Source of the DNA: a virus
Strand: one strand, 5' to 3'
Virus record (IMG/VR): IMGVR_UViG_3300037961_005406
Coordinates: 1 to 55,883 of that record
Length of the DNA: 55,883 nt
Notes under the pieces: generated by a model
Database searches by the model: none
Seen by the model: only the letters and a program-made list of their open reading frames with translations
What the model was told of the DNA's origin: nothing
In this document: piece after piece, positions 20,999-29,886 of the stretch
Layout of the letters: every line of letters starts with the position of its first letter
Position numbering within the stretch: position 1 is the stretch's first letter
Program-made: the position numbers and the translations under genes

Positions 20999-23299
20999 AT
21001 GGCTTTAGACTCGAACAAAATTGCAGATAATTTTATTGATCAAATCAAACAAGGAAGTTCTCCAACTCCTAAAATAGATAACACTGTTGTTGTAACAGAT
21101 GACACGGATCCGTCGGCGATTGGCGGGTTAGCTGCTTTAGGTGCTACTATTGTTGGAGCTGGTGTCCTAGCAAAAAGAATACCTGGAGCTAGAACGTTAT
21201 TACAAAATTTAAAAAAAGATATCACACCTAATAAAACATTCACACCTAACAAACCTGTAGAAGAAATTGCAGATATACCAACGGCCACCGGACAATCATC
21301 AGAACTAATTACAACACCAAGTAAAGAATTAGTTATAGGTCGTTCAAGAATAGGTGAAGTACAAAACATTCCTTTTACACAAGGTAAAGGTTACACCGAA
21401 GCAAATCCATTAGTAGGATCAGCTACCTTCGATAGAATTATGGAGGCGCCATTTGAAAAAGGTACCGCTAAACAATGGTCTGATTGGCTAGTGAAAGCAA
21501 ACAGAGCAGATTTAAAAATAGCGACAGGTCCGTTGGCAGGTGTCTCACGTAGAGTTTCACCTGATGAGTTAGATGAATTAAATATAATTAAATTTGATAA
21601 ACAAGGAAAAGGTGAGTCTGGTTTTTTAAAAATCATGGACGATCAAAACATGGAAGTGGATAGAGAAACTCTACTAGAGTTAGTTAAGAACTCTCCCGTT
21701 AATAAATTAAAAACAATAAGATTAGGAGTAAGAGGAGATCCAGAAGGTGATTTCATATCTATTCAATCATCGTTTCGTGATGCAGTAAATAAATCAGGAG
21801 TCGATACAAGTAGGGGTACTGCACAGATATCGGAGTTTGTAGAAAGAATTAATAATAATTTAAGAAAAGTTATTAATGGATCTTATGCACAAAAAGAAGC
21901 TATTCCTTCAGGAATTTATACAGAGATTCAAGACGATTTAGTTAAGATAGGAAGACTAGTGGATAATCCACAAGACTTTTCGAAAATCTTAGTTAACTTC
22001 AATAGAGACTTAGGTAAATATAATTCATATAGTATGAAATTAGATAAACCAGAATTTTTAAGATTTAGAAGAGATAAATCAGAAAATCCAAATTTCTATC
22101 CTACTTACAAAACAGGTATGGGTTACACTTACAAAATGGATGCGGGAGAAAACTTTGTTGAAGATGTAGTTTTCTATCCTGGAAGAGTGCCTAACACTAC
22201 AACAGGAAAATTTAGTCCAATAGATGAAGTGCATTATATTGATAATGAAATAGGATTTATAAGATATGATGATTTAGCTAATCCTAAATTAAATGAAAGA
22301 TTTGGTTTGAAACCAAATGCAAGACATTTAAGAATTTCAGAAATACAAACAGACATACACTCTCCACAATTTGGTGACAACAAAGCTAGTTATTTTAAAC
22401 GTAAGATAAATCCTTTTAACAGAGATGCAGAACTAGAAATTTTAAAAAAACAAAGAGCTGAACTATTAGCAAAAAAAGAACCTTTCGAAGAACTTGGTAG
22501 AGGTATTTCAGGATTGACTAAAAATCAAAGGCAAGAACTTGCAAGAGTTAATTATGAGATTGGACAATTAGAAAAATCTGGTTTATCTAAATTAATAAAT
22601 AACCAACCAATAGAATATACAACAGCAGCTCCTTTGGCTAGATCTTGGCCTGATTATGCTGCTAAAAGTATTTTAAGAACAATGGCAGAAAGAGGAATCA
22701 ATGCTGTTTCTGTAGTTCCTTCTCCAATGAACAAAGCAATCAAGATGCCTTCCTTCAGCACTTTAGGAGATGAGATAAATTATGGTTTGATGGATGGTAA
22801 AGCGTTAATAAAAACTGCTGATGGTTCAATTAAAAAAACAAACCAGCTAGCAGTTAATGTAGCTCCTTTTGCAAAGTTAGCAAAACAATATGGTGCTAAG
22901 TTTGAATTGTTTCCTATGCCTAAAAGCAATCCAGATAAACCTTTTAAAGTAATAGCAGAATATACTACTAGAGGAGGAAGAGATGGAAAAAATATTAAAG
23001 CTGAAAGAATACATTACAATAAAAAAATAGGAGATCAGTACGTTTACGAAGATCATGTTGGAGCAGCTAATACTATGGATGAAGCATTAGAGATTATGAA
23101 AAACAGAGAAGGTGTTATTGGAGACAGAGGTAAATTAATTATAAAAGAAATAGGTAAAGATAATCCTGATTTATATGAGAAAGTACCTACACTAATTGCT
23201 TCTGATGATGTATTAAGAAAATTTTTATTACCAATGAAAGCTTATATGAAGGTTGGTGGATTTGTAGACAAAACTAATATATTTAAAGGCCTATTATAG
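20999..23299 (+). CDS. large hypothetical protein with polyvalent-protein-like region
   Basis: 766 residues between terL and portal. The N-terminus has a hydrophobic Gly/Ala stretch (IGGLAALGATIVGAGVLA). The segment HLRISEIQTDIHSPQF, then PLARSWPDYAAKSILRTMAERGINAVSVV, recalls the EIQSD...W...aaKrllr.AaexGyd pattern of large polyvalent proteins, which are delivered into hosts by phages and conjugative elements. It may therefore be an injected internal protein, but no catalytic site is identified. It begins 2 nt after terL and probably shares its operon. Confidence 0.7.
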   Translation: MALDSNKIADNFIDQIKQGSSPTPKIDNTVVVTDDTDPSAIGGLAALGATIVGAGVLAKRIPGARTLLQNLKKDITPNKTFTPNKPVEEIADIPTATGQSSELITTPSKELVIGRSRIGEVQNIPFTQGKGYTEANPLVGSATFDRIMEAPFEKGTAKQWSDWLVKANRADLKIATGPLAGVSRRVSPDELDELNIIKFDKQGKGESGFLKIMDDQNMEVDRETLLELVKNSPVNKLKTIRLGVRGDPEGDFISIQSSFRDAVNKSGVDTSRGTAQISEFVERINNNLRKVINGSYAQKEAIPSGIYTEIQDDLVKIGRLVDNPQDFSKILVNFNRDLGKYNSYSMKLDKPEFLRFRRDKSENPNFYPTYKTGMGYTYKMDAGENFVEDVVFYPGRVPNTTTGKFSPIDEVHYIDNEIGFIRYDDLANPKLNERFGLKPNARHLRISEIQTDIHSPQFGDNKASYFKRKINPFNRDAELEILKKQRAELLAKKEPFEELGRGISGLTKNQRQELARVNYEIGQLEKSGLSKLINNQPIEYTTAAPLARSWPDYAAKSILRTMAERGINAVSVVPSPMNKAIKMPSFSTLGDEINYGLMDGKALIKTADGSIKKTNQLAVNVAPFAKLAKQYGAKFELFPMPKSNPDKPFKVIAEYTTRGGRDGKNIKAERIHYNKKIGDQYVYEDHVGAANTMDEALEIMKNREGVIGDRGKLIIKEIGKDNPDLYEKVPTLIASDDVLRKFLLPMKAYMKVGGFVDKTNIFKGLL

Positions 23300-23352
23300 A
23301 TTTTGTCTAAAAAATGCTTTACACTGTACAGATAATTCTATAGGAGGAAATA

Positions 23353-23814
23353 ATGAGTTTAAAAAAGAAACTAAAGAAGATTGGTAAGGCAGCAGTAATG
23401 GCTGGTGCAGCTTACGGAGCTTCAAAAATGTTAGGTCCAAAATCAAGTGGATTTCTATCATCAGGCGCTGCTGGTGGACAAAGATTACCAAAAGGTGATG
23501 CGTTCGCTAGAGCAAGAAAACTAATGACTTCTAACGAGGCAGTTAAAGGCGTTAGATCACCAATGAAAAAACCAAGCTTTTCAAAAAGAGTAATGGATGC
23601 AGTTAATGTATACAGAAAAAAAGGTTTAGATACAGGTCGTGGTCCTGGTATTAAAAGAACTGATTCATTAGCTGACAAAGTGTTAAGCGGAAACGTAATG
23701 GGTTTAACTGATATGGGTGGAGCTAAATACGGAAAAATGATAGAAGCCAAAAACGGTAAATACGTTAAGGCACCTTGTAAATTAGGAAGAAATAAAAAAA
23801 CATTAATTACGTAA
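23353..23814 (+). CDS. small basic virion-associated protein (putative)
   Basis: 153 residues, very basic, beginning MSLKKKLKKIGKAAVMAGAAYGASKML, an amphipathic Lys/Ala N-terminus common in marine phage structural regions. The rest is Gly/Lys-rich (KPSFSKRVMDAVNVYRKKG). A strong AGGAGG site precedes the ATG. It lies directly before portal (4-nt gap) and is possibly a head or internal DNA-binding protein. Confidence 0.6.
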   Translation: MSLKKKLKKIGKAAVMAGAAYGASKMLGPKSSGFLSSGAAGGQRLPKGDAFARARKLMTSNEAVKGVRSPMKKPSFSKRVMDAVNVYRKKGLDTGRGPGIKRTDSLADKVLSGNVMGLTDMGGAKYGKMIEAKNGKYVKAPCKLGRNKKTLIT

Positions 23815-23817
23815 TAA

Positions 23818-26157
23818 ATGGCTATTGAAACTGATAACCCAACCAACGAAGAAGTTGAAGTTGAGGAAGAGGCAGTTATTTCATTACCACCTGAAGAAGG
23901 TGAAGAAGTAACTGAGGAACCTGAACAAGATTTCTATGGAAATATTGCTGAGACAATTGATGATAAAGCATTATCTCAACTAGCTTCTGACTTAATTTCT
24001 GAATACCAGAAAGACAAAGAGTCTAGAAAAGAATGGGAAGATACCTATAGAAATGGTTTAGATCTTTTAGGATTTAAATACAAGTCAACAACACAACCAT
24101 TCAAAGGAGCAAGCAACGTTACTCATCCATTGTTGTCTGAAGCGGTTACTCAGTTTCAATCCCAAGCTTACAAAGAGTTACTTCCAAGTGATGGTCCTGT
24201 AAAAACTAAAATAGTTGGATTACAAAATGAAATGGTTGAAGCTCAAGCACACAGAGTAAAAGATTTCATGAACTATCAGATCATGGAGAAGATGGAAGAA
24301 TATACTCCTGAGTTTGATCAATTATTATTTTATCTACCACTTGCAGGTTCTGCGTTCAAGAAGATATACTATGACGCTCTGATGGAAAGAGCTGTTTCAA
24401 AATTTATTCCTGCAGAAGATTTAGTAGTTCCTTACTTTGCAACTGACCTAAAAGATGCTCCTAGAATTACACACGTACTAAAACAATCAGAAAATGATCT
24501 GTTAAAAAAGATGGCTTCAGGATTCTACAGACAAGTAGATTTGATGAAACCACAAAAGAAAGATAACAAAATTCAAGATAAGTATAATGAACTAGAAGGT
24601 GTTAAACCTGTTGAAACAAACGATTACATTTATAGTGTTTTAGAAATGCATGTTGATTTAGATTTATCAGATTACATTGCAGATAACGAAGAAGATAAAA
24701 TTAATATTAAAATTCCTTACATTGTAACTATAGAAGAAGGAACAAGAAAAGTATTATCTATATACAGAAACTATAAACCTGAAGATCCTAAATTTACTAG
24801 AAAAGAATACTTCACACATTTTAAATTCTTACCTGGTTTAGGTTTTTATGGCTTTGGTTTGATTCACATGATCGGTGGCCTGTCTAGAACAGCAACTACA
24901 GCTCTAAGACAACTACTTGATGCAGGTACATTATCAAATTTACCTGCTGGATTTAAGTCTAGAGGTATGAGAATCAGAGATGATGACCAACCAATACAGC
25001 CTGGAGAGTTCAGAGATGTGGATGCACCAGGTGGAAACATTAGAGATCAGTTTCAATTACTACCTTTTAAGGAGCCAAGCACAACTTTATTCAACCTTTT
25101 AGGTTTTTGTGTTGATGCAGGAAGAAGATTTGCATCAATTGCCGACATGCAAGTGGGTGATAGCAACCAACAAGCTGCTGTTGGAACAACAATTGCTCTA
25201 TTAGAACGAGGTTCTAGAGTAATGTCAGCTATTCACAAGCGTTGTTACTATGCAATGAAGCAAGAATTTAAACTTTTAGCTTCAGTTATTGCAGAATATT
25301 TACCTCCAGAGTATCCATATGCAGTTTATGGAGCAGAAAGAATTATAAAAGTAGCAGATTTTGATGAAAGAGTTGATATTTTACCTGTTGCAGACCCAAA
25401 TATCTTCTCAATGTCACAAAGAGTGACGTTAGCACAGACACAATTGCAAATTGCACAGTCAAATCCACAAATTCACAACATGTATGAGGCTTACAGACGT
25501 GTTTATGAAGCTTTAGGCACTAAAGAAATACCTCAAATACTAAAACCAGACCCAAAACCTTTTCCAAAAGACCCTGCAATGGAAAATATGGAGGCATTAC
25601 AGATGCAACCACTAACAGCTTTTCCAGAACAAGACCATGATGCTCATATTGCAGCGCATTCAGCGTTTATGAGAACTAGAATGGTGCAGATTAACCCAAT
25701 GGTGTATGCAAATTTACAAGGACACATCTCTCAACACGTGTCTATGAAGGCTTCTGCCGAAGTTATGGCTATGATGCAACAAGATCCTAACACTGCACAG
25801 ATGATGCAACAGAATCCACAACAATTTAAGGTAATGTTTGACTCTGAAGTAGCAAAAAGAGTAGCTCAAATAACAGCTGAGCTAGCACAGAACGAAAATA
25901 TGGCTGATATGCAAAAACAAGATCCTGTGGTTATGTTGAAACAAAGAGAATTAGATCTTAGAGCCATGGATTTACAAAGACGTGCTTCAGAAGGTAGTAT
26001 GAAGTTAGAACAAAATTCAGATCAATTTGATGAAAGACTTGATTTTGATAAAATGAAATTAGAACAACAAGATGAGCAATCTGATAAGAGATTAGAAATT
26101 GCTCGAGAAAAAATGGAGAAACAAAATGTCGGGAAAAAAGCACGGACTACAAGATAG
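23818..26157 (+). CDS. portal protein
   Basis: 779 residues, the size of podovirus-type portals. The acidic N-terminus is followed by DKESRKEWEDTYRNGLDLLGF, FKGASNVTHPLLSEAVTQFQSQAYKELLPSDGPVKT, KIYYDALMERAVSKFIPAEDLVVPY and HKRCYYAMKQEFKLLA, all characteristic of marine phage portals. The C-terminus is a charged coiled-coil (EQNSDQFDERLDFDKMKLEQ). It forms the dodecameric DNA channel and docks terminase. Its last 32 nt overlap the next gene. Confidence 0.9.
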   Translation: MAIETDNPTNEEVEVEEEAVISLPPEEGEEVTEEPEQDFYGNIAETIDDKALSQLASDLISEYQKDKESRKEWEDTYRNGLDLLGFKYKSTTQPFKGASNVTHPLLSEAVTQFQSQAYKELLPSDGPVKTKIVGLQNEMVEAQAHRVKDFMNYQIMEKMEEYTPEFDQLLFYLPLAGSAFKKIYYDALMERAVSKFIPAEDLVVPYFATDLKDAPRITHVLKQSENDLLKKMASGFYRQVDLMKPQKKDNKIQDKYNELEGVKPVETNDYIYSVLEMHVDLDLSDYIADNEEDKINIKIPYIVTIEEGTRKVLSIYRNYKPEDPKFTRKEYFTHFKFLPGLGFYGFGLIHMIGGLSRTATTALRQLLDAGTLSNLPAGFKSRGMRIRDDDQPIQPGEFRDVDAPGGNIRDQFQLLPFKEPSTTLFNLLGFCVDAGRRFASIADMQVGDSNQQAAVGTTIALLERGSRVMSAIHKRCYYAMKQEFKLLASVIAEYLPPEYPYAVYGAERIIKVADFDERVDILPVADPNIFSMSQRVTLAQTQLQIAQSNPQIHNMYEAYRRVYEALGTKEIPQILKPDPKPFPKDPAMENMEALQMQPLTAFPEQDHDAHIAAHSAFMRTRMVQINPMVYANLQGHISQHVSMKASAEVMAMMQQDPNTAQMMQQNPQQFKVMFDSEVAKRVAQITAELAQNENMADMQKQDPVVMLKQRELDLRAMDLQRRASEGSMKLEQNSDQFDERLDFDKMKLEQQDEQSDKRLEIAREKMEKQNVGKKARTTR

Positions 26158-26395
26158 TTACAAAAAATTAAGAATGGGCGGAATGATGTACTACAAAACA
26201 GGTGCGCTTTCCGATAAACAAAAAGCAATTGCAGCTAAAGCACCTCCTGCTAATAAAATAGACGGAAAAGACTTTGCAGTTTTAAGAGCTGAAAAAGCAA
26301 AAGACAGAGGCATGGGTTTACAAGATGAAAAGATGAAACCAGGTAAAGTTATGAAAGCTAGAGTTGGTAGATCAATTGAAAAAATAAAAAGATGA
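26126..26395 (+). CDS. small basic hypothetical protein
   Basis: 89 residues, Lys/Gly/Met-rich (GLQDSYKKLRMGGMMYYKTG). The start at 26126 uses TGGAGAAACAAAATG inside the portal gene; a longer in-frame start at 26099 is less likely. It overlaps the next gene by 4 nt. Probably structural by location; family unknown. Confidence 0.55.
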   Translation: MSGKKHGLQDSYKKLRMGGMMYYKTGALSDKQKAIAAKAPPANKIDGKDFAVLRAEKAKDRGMGLQDEKMKPGKVMKARVGRSIEKIKR

Positions 26396-26574
26396 TTAAA
26401 AAACATACAGTTTCTGGCAAAAGATCAGGGCCACCTCCTTTGAGTGGCCCAAACCCCCAAGTTCCTCCTGTAAAACTAAATAGTGGTGGAGAAATGGTTT
26501 GTCCTCACAGACCTGATGGTATTAGAGGTATGGGTGCTGCTATCAAAGGAATGAAATTTGTAGGAGTTAGATAA
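26392..26574 (+). CDS. small conserved marine-phage protein
   Basis: 60 residues. The pattern SGPPPLSGPNPQVPPVKL then GIRGMGAAIKGMKFVGV is one I recall from many uncultured marine phages next to portal. Pro-rich N-terminus, Gly-rich C-terminus with one Cys-Pro-His. Function unknown. Coupled on both sides (ATGA at 26392, TAATG at 26574). Confidence 0.65.
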   Translation: MIKKHTVSGKRSGPPPLSGPNPQVPPVKLNSGGEMVCPHRPDGIRGMGAAIKGMKFVGVR

Positions 26575-26954
26575 TGTGGTTTCAAGCAATTAAATTAGCG
26601 GTATCTGCAGGAAGTAAGATATACGCTAACAAGCAAAAGGCAAAAGTAGCAATGTCAGACGCACAATTGCTACACGCAGAACGTCAAGCACGTGGTGAGG
26701 AAGCTTACCAAGGTAAGTTGTTAGAGGCACGTCAATCAGATTATAAGGACGAGGCGGTTCTCGTGATCTTGACACTCCCAATTCTGGTTCTTGCATATGG
26801 GGTCTTCTCCGATGACGCTCAGGCGATGGATAAGATAAAAATTTTCTTTGAACATTTCCAGGCACTCCCGTCCTGGTTCACAAATCTCTGGATCCTTGTC
26901 GTAGCTTCGATATATGGAATTAAGGGGACTCAAATATTCAAGGGAAAAAAATAA
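26574..26954 (+). CDS. holin-like membrane protein
   Basis: 126 residues. An amphipathic N-terminal helix and charged region (residues 1-58) are followed by two membrane spans (AVLVILTLPILVLAYGVF and LPSWFTNLWILVVASIYGIKG) separated by a short loop, with a Lys-rich C-terminus. This two-span layout and size match class II holins and a family common in marine podoviruses. It would permeabilise the inner membrane for the M15 endolysin at 36116. The holin role is inferred. Confidence 0.6.
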   Translation: MWFQAIKLAVSAGSKIYANKQKAKVAMSDAQLLHAERQARGEEAYQGKLLEARQSDYKDEAVLVILTLPILVLAYGVFSDDAQAMDKIKIFFEHFQALPSWFTNLWILVVASIYGIKGTQIFKGKK

Positions 26955-27091
26955 TGTGGAAGTGGATTAAAAAATTATTTAAGAAAAAAAATCCAATTAA
27001 TGATGATACTTTAGATAAAATGTCTAAAGGAGATCGTAAAAAATTAAAAAGCGAAGGTAAGATTAACTCTATTTACAAACCATACTATTAA
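26954..27091 (+). CDS. 45-residue hypothetical protein
   Basis: Starts at TAATG with the holin-like stop. MWKWIKKLFKKKNPINDD is an amphipathic, Trp/Lys-rich helix able to lie on membranes; the rest is polar. It could be a lysis accessory, but only by context. Confidence 0.5.
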   Translation: MWKWIKKLFKKKNPINDDTLDKMSKGDRKKLKSEGKINSIYKPYY

Positions 27092-27106
27092 TATATAAGT
27101 CCTTAT

Positions 27107-27325
27107 ATGATAATAGATTATCCATTAATAAAAAGACTTACTGAAAAGAAAATAGACTCCTTAAAAGACACTCTAGTGTATACCGTTGACAATTTAGAGA
27201 AACTTCATTATATTAGAGGACAAATCAAAGGCCTAGAGTCTTTGCTTCAGGATCTTAAAGACCTGCAAGAAAAACAGGAGCAACTAAATGACCAAGAACT
27301 TAGAGACTTCGAAGGAAGTACCTAA
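27107..27325 (+). CDS. small helical hypothetical protein
   Basis: 72 residues with a predicted coiled-coil (LRGQ-like GQIKGLESLLQDLKDLQEK). No clear Shine-Dalgarno. It overlaps the co-chaperonin gene by 38 nt in another frame. Similar short coiled-coil genes are common before head genes in marine phages. Confidence 0.55.
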   Translation: MIIDYPLIKRLTEKKIDSLKDTLVYTVDNLEKLHYIRGQIKGLESLLQDLKDLQEKQEQLNDQELRDFEGST

Positions 27326-27755
27326 AAGAACCGAAGCGTTACTTGACGCTTATAAATCCAAAGATGAAATCAACGAAACTCAGTTAGATGTTAAAGCTAT
27401 CGAAAGCAATAAAAGTCTTTTAGATAGATTACCAACACCAACGGGTTACAGACTTTTAGTTTTACCGTACGCGGGACCTAAAAAAACTAAAGGAGGAATT
27501 TATCTTGCGGATACTACCCAGGAAACAATACAGATGACTACCGTATGTGCATACGTATTGAAGATGGGGGATCTATGCTACAAAGACAAAGAAAAATTTC
27601 CAGAAGGTCCTTGGTGTAAAAAAGGAGATTGGATAATTTTTGGACGTTATGCTGGATCTAGATTTAAAATAGAAGGCGGAGAAGTTCGTATTCTAAACGA
27701 TGACGAGATAATCGCCAAGATAAACAACCCGGAGGATATCTTGCACGCATATTAA
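27288..27755 (+). CDS. GroES-like co-chaperonin
   Basis: 155 residues. A disordered N-terminus is followed by a Cpn10-like beta barrel: LPTPTGYRLLVLPYAGPKK, a mobile-loop-like TKGGIYLADTTQETIQMT, AYVLKMGDLCYK, CKKGDWIIFGRYAGSRF and VRILNDDEIIAKI. The mobile loop binds GroEL in this family. T4 gp31 is a phage precedent needed for capsid protein folding. Its position directly before scaffold and capsid genes supports the same job here. Confidence 0.8.
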   Translation: MTKNLETSKEVPKRTEALLDAYKSKDEINETQLDVKAIESNKSLLDRLPTPTGYRLLVLPYAGPKKTKGGIYLADTTQETIQMTTVCAYVLKMGDLCYKDKEKFPEGPWCKKGDWIIFGRYAGSRFKIEGGEVRILNDDEIIAKINNPEDILHAY

Positions 27756-27782
27756 AACATACGCAATTAAACAGGAGCTACT

Positions 27783-28763
27783 ATGGAAATACAAGAAGAT
27801 GTAAAAAAATCTCCAGAAGTCGATATAGACACAGACGGAGTAAAAGAAGAATCTATTGAAGTTGAAGAACAGAAAGTAGAAACTTCAGAAACCGAATTAC
27901 CAAAACATGAAGTTGATTTAGGTTATACAGAACCTAAACCAGAAGGCATTGAAGGTATCAAGGTTGAAACTGTAAAAGAAGAAGAAACTAAACCAGAAGT
28001 AAAAGAAGAAAACCTTTCTGAAGTTTCAGAAAAAGTTCAAAGAAGAATAAACAAACTTACTTTTAAAGTAAGAGAATCTGAAAGAAGAGAAAAGGCTGCT
28101 TTAGACTATGCAAAAAGTTTACAGAAAAAACTTGATGATACCCAAAGTCGTTTTTCTAAAACTAGTAAAAGTTATATAGAACAATTTTCGGCTAGAGTTA
28201 CTGCAGAACAAGAGGATGCTAAAAAAGCTTTAAGAGATGCAATTGCTGAGCAAGATGCTGATAAAATAGCAGATGCAAACTCTAGAATAGCTCAATTAGC
28301 TGTTGAAGCAGAAAAAGTTAAAATAACTCAAGCTGAAGAGGACGCAAAACAAGAGAAAGCTAAAGTAGAACAACCAATACAACAAGCACCTCAACAAACT
28401 ACTCAACAAGAACCTTCTCCAAAAGCAAAAGGCTGGGCTGAGAAAAATGAGTGGTTTGGTAGTGATAAAATTATGACAAGCGCAGCATTCCAAGCTCACA
28501 ACGATCTTGTAGAGCAGGGGTTTGACGCAGAGAGTGATGAGTATTATAATGAAATTGATAAAGTTATGAGAGAAAACTTTCCTCATAAATTTAATCAACA
28601 ACAGGAGCAAAAGAAACCCGTCCAAACTGTTGCTTCTGCACAAAGAAACCAAAGCGGACGCCGATCAGTGAAACTCACCAAGTCACAAATAGTTATCGCT
28701 AAAAAACTAGGGGTGCCACTAGAGGAATACGCAAAATACGTGAAGGAGAATGCAAATGGATAA
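27783..28763 (+). CDS. capsid scaffolding protein (putative)
   Basis: 326 residues, strongly acidic N-terminus (many Glu/Val/Lys), then a long coiled-coil (about 75-200, KVQRRINKLTFKVRESERRE...) and a basic C-terminus (SGRRSVKLTKSQIVIAKKLG) that could bind the capsid protein. Composition, length and position upstream of the major capsid gene are typical of scaffolds. Ribosome site AGGAG. No sequence motif proves the role. Confidence 0.75.
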   Translation: MEIQEDVKKSPEVDIDTDGVKEESIEVEEQKVETSETELPKHEVDLGYTEPKPEGIEGIKVETVKEEETKPEVKEENLSEVSEKVQRRINKLTFKVRESERREKAALDYAKSLQKKLDDTQSRFSKTSKSYIEQFSARVTAEQEDAKKALRDAIAEQDADKIADANSRIAQLAVEAEKVKITQAEEDAKQEKAKVEQPIQQAPQQTTQQEPSPKAKGWAEKNEWFGSDKIMTSAAFQAHNDLVEQGFDAESDEYYNEIDKVMRENFPHKFNQQQEQKKPVQTVASAQRNQSGRRSVKLTKSQIVIAKKLGVPLEEYAKYVKENANG

Positions 28764-29229
28764 TGAAATAAAAAGAACCTCACGCGAGTCTGAAACTAGA
28801 AACCAAACTAAGAAACCTAGTGCTTGGGCTCCACCATCGAGTTTAGATGCACCACCCGCTCCACAGGGCTATGCCCATCGTTGGATACGAACGAGTGTGG
28901 CTGGGTTTGAGGATACAGCTAATGTAACCAAAAAACTTAGAGAAGGTTGGGATTTTGTTAGAGCAGAGGAGATTAAAAACTCACCTGACGTACATAAATA
29001 TCCAATCATCAATCAGGGACAGTATCAAGGGTGTATAGGAATCGGTGGCCTTGTGTTGGCAAGGATACCTGAAGAGATATTGAAAAGCCGTGCTGAGTAT
29101 TTTTCAAAACTTACTCAAGATCAAATGACAGCGGTGGACAATGATCTAATGAAGGAACAACGACCTGAAATGCCAATCAATATTGAGAGGCAATCAAGAG
29201 TTACCTTTGGTGGTAGTCGTAAAAAATAG
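28756..29229 (+). CDS. conserved structural-region protein
   Basis: 157 residues. The ATG at 28756 is preferred over 28750 because AAGGAGAA then lies at proper spacing. Contains APPAPQGYAHRWIRTSVAGFED and NLREGW-like KLREGWDFVRAEE, a pattern I recall in marine phage head modules; function unknown. It overlaps the scaffold gene by 8 nt. Confidence 0.65.
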   Translation: MDNEIKRTSRESETRNQTKKPSAWAPPSSLDAPPAPQGYAHRWIRTSVAGFEDTANVTKKLREGWDFVRAEEIKNSPDVHKYPIINQGQYQGCIGIGGLVLARIPEEILKSRAEYFSKLTQDQMTAVDNDLMKEQRPEMPINIERQSRVTFGGSRKK

Positions 29230-29292
29230 TTTTTTTGCATTACCTACCCGATGTAGCTTGGATAATTAAAACATTAATAGGAGAAAACAACT

Positions 29293-29871
29293 ATGGCAAA
29301 CGTAGCAGAAAAGTTCGGTCTTAGACCGTACAGAAAACTAGACGGTACACCATTAGTAGGAGCTCAAAACAGATACACGATTGCATCAGGATACAGTGAC
29401 GCGATTTTCCAGGGAGAATTGGTTGAACCATTAGGAACAGGAAATATCCAAAGACACGGTCCTAATACATCGGATGCTGTTATTGGCGTTTTCAACGGAT
29501 GTTTTTATACAGATCCAACTACTCAAAAGCCAACTTATAGCAATTACTACCCAGGTGGTATTGCTGCTTCGGACATCACTGCATTTGTCATTGATGATCC
29601 AGACGCAGTATTCTTAATGGATGCTGATGCGGCTTTCACTAGAGCAGATTTGTACAAGAATTATTCGGTGACAAATACTACAGGTGTAACACAAACAGGA
29701 TTATCGAAACAACAACTTGATGTATCGGTATCAGGAACAGCAACTACTTTCGCAGTTCAAGCGATTGATATTTCTCAAGATCCTGATAACTCTGACACAA
29801 GTTCAGCTAACGCAAATATTCTTGTTAGAATCAACAATCACTTCTTTAGAAGTGGCACAGGTATAGCGTAA
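29293..29871 (+). CDS. putative capsid decoration or minor head protein
   Basis: 192 residues, beta-rich and low in Cys, beginning MANVAEKFGLRPYRKLDGTPLVG. The conserved-looking GVFNGCFYTDPTTQKPTYSN motif and mostly neutral Thr/Ser/Asp composition fit a decoration protein. Strong TAGGAG site. Lies immediately before the major capsid gene with its own spacer. Confidence 0.6.
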   Translation: MANVAEKFGLRPYRKLDGTPLVGAQNRYTIASGYSDAIFQGELVEPLGTGNIQRHGPNTSDAVIGVFNGCFYTDPTTQKPTYSNYYPGGIAASDITAFVIDDPDAVFLMDADAAFTRADLYKNYSVTNTTGVTQTGLSKQQLDVSVSGTATTFAVQAIDISQDPDNSDTSSANANILVRINNHFFRSGTGIA

Positions 29872-29886
29872 TAAAGGAGAATAACT

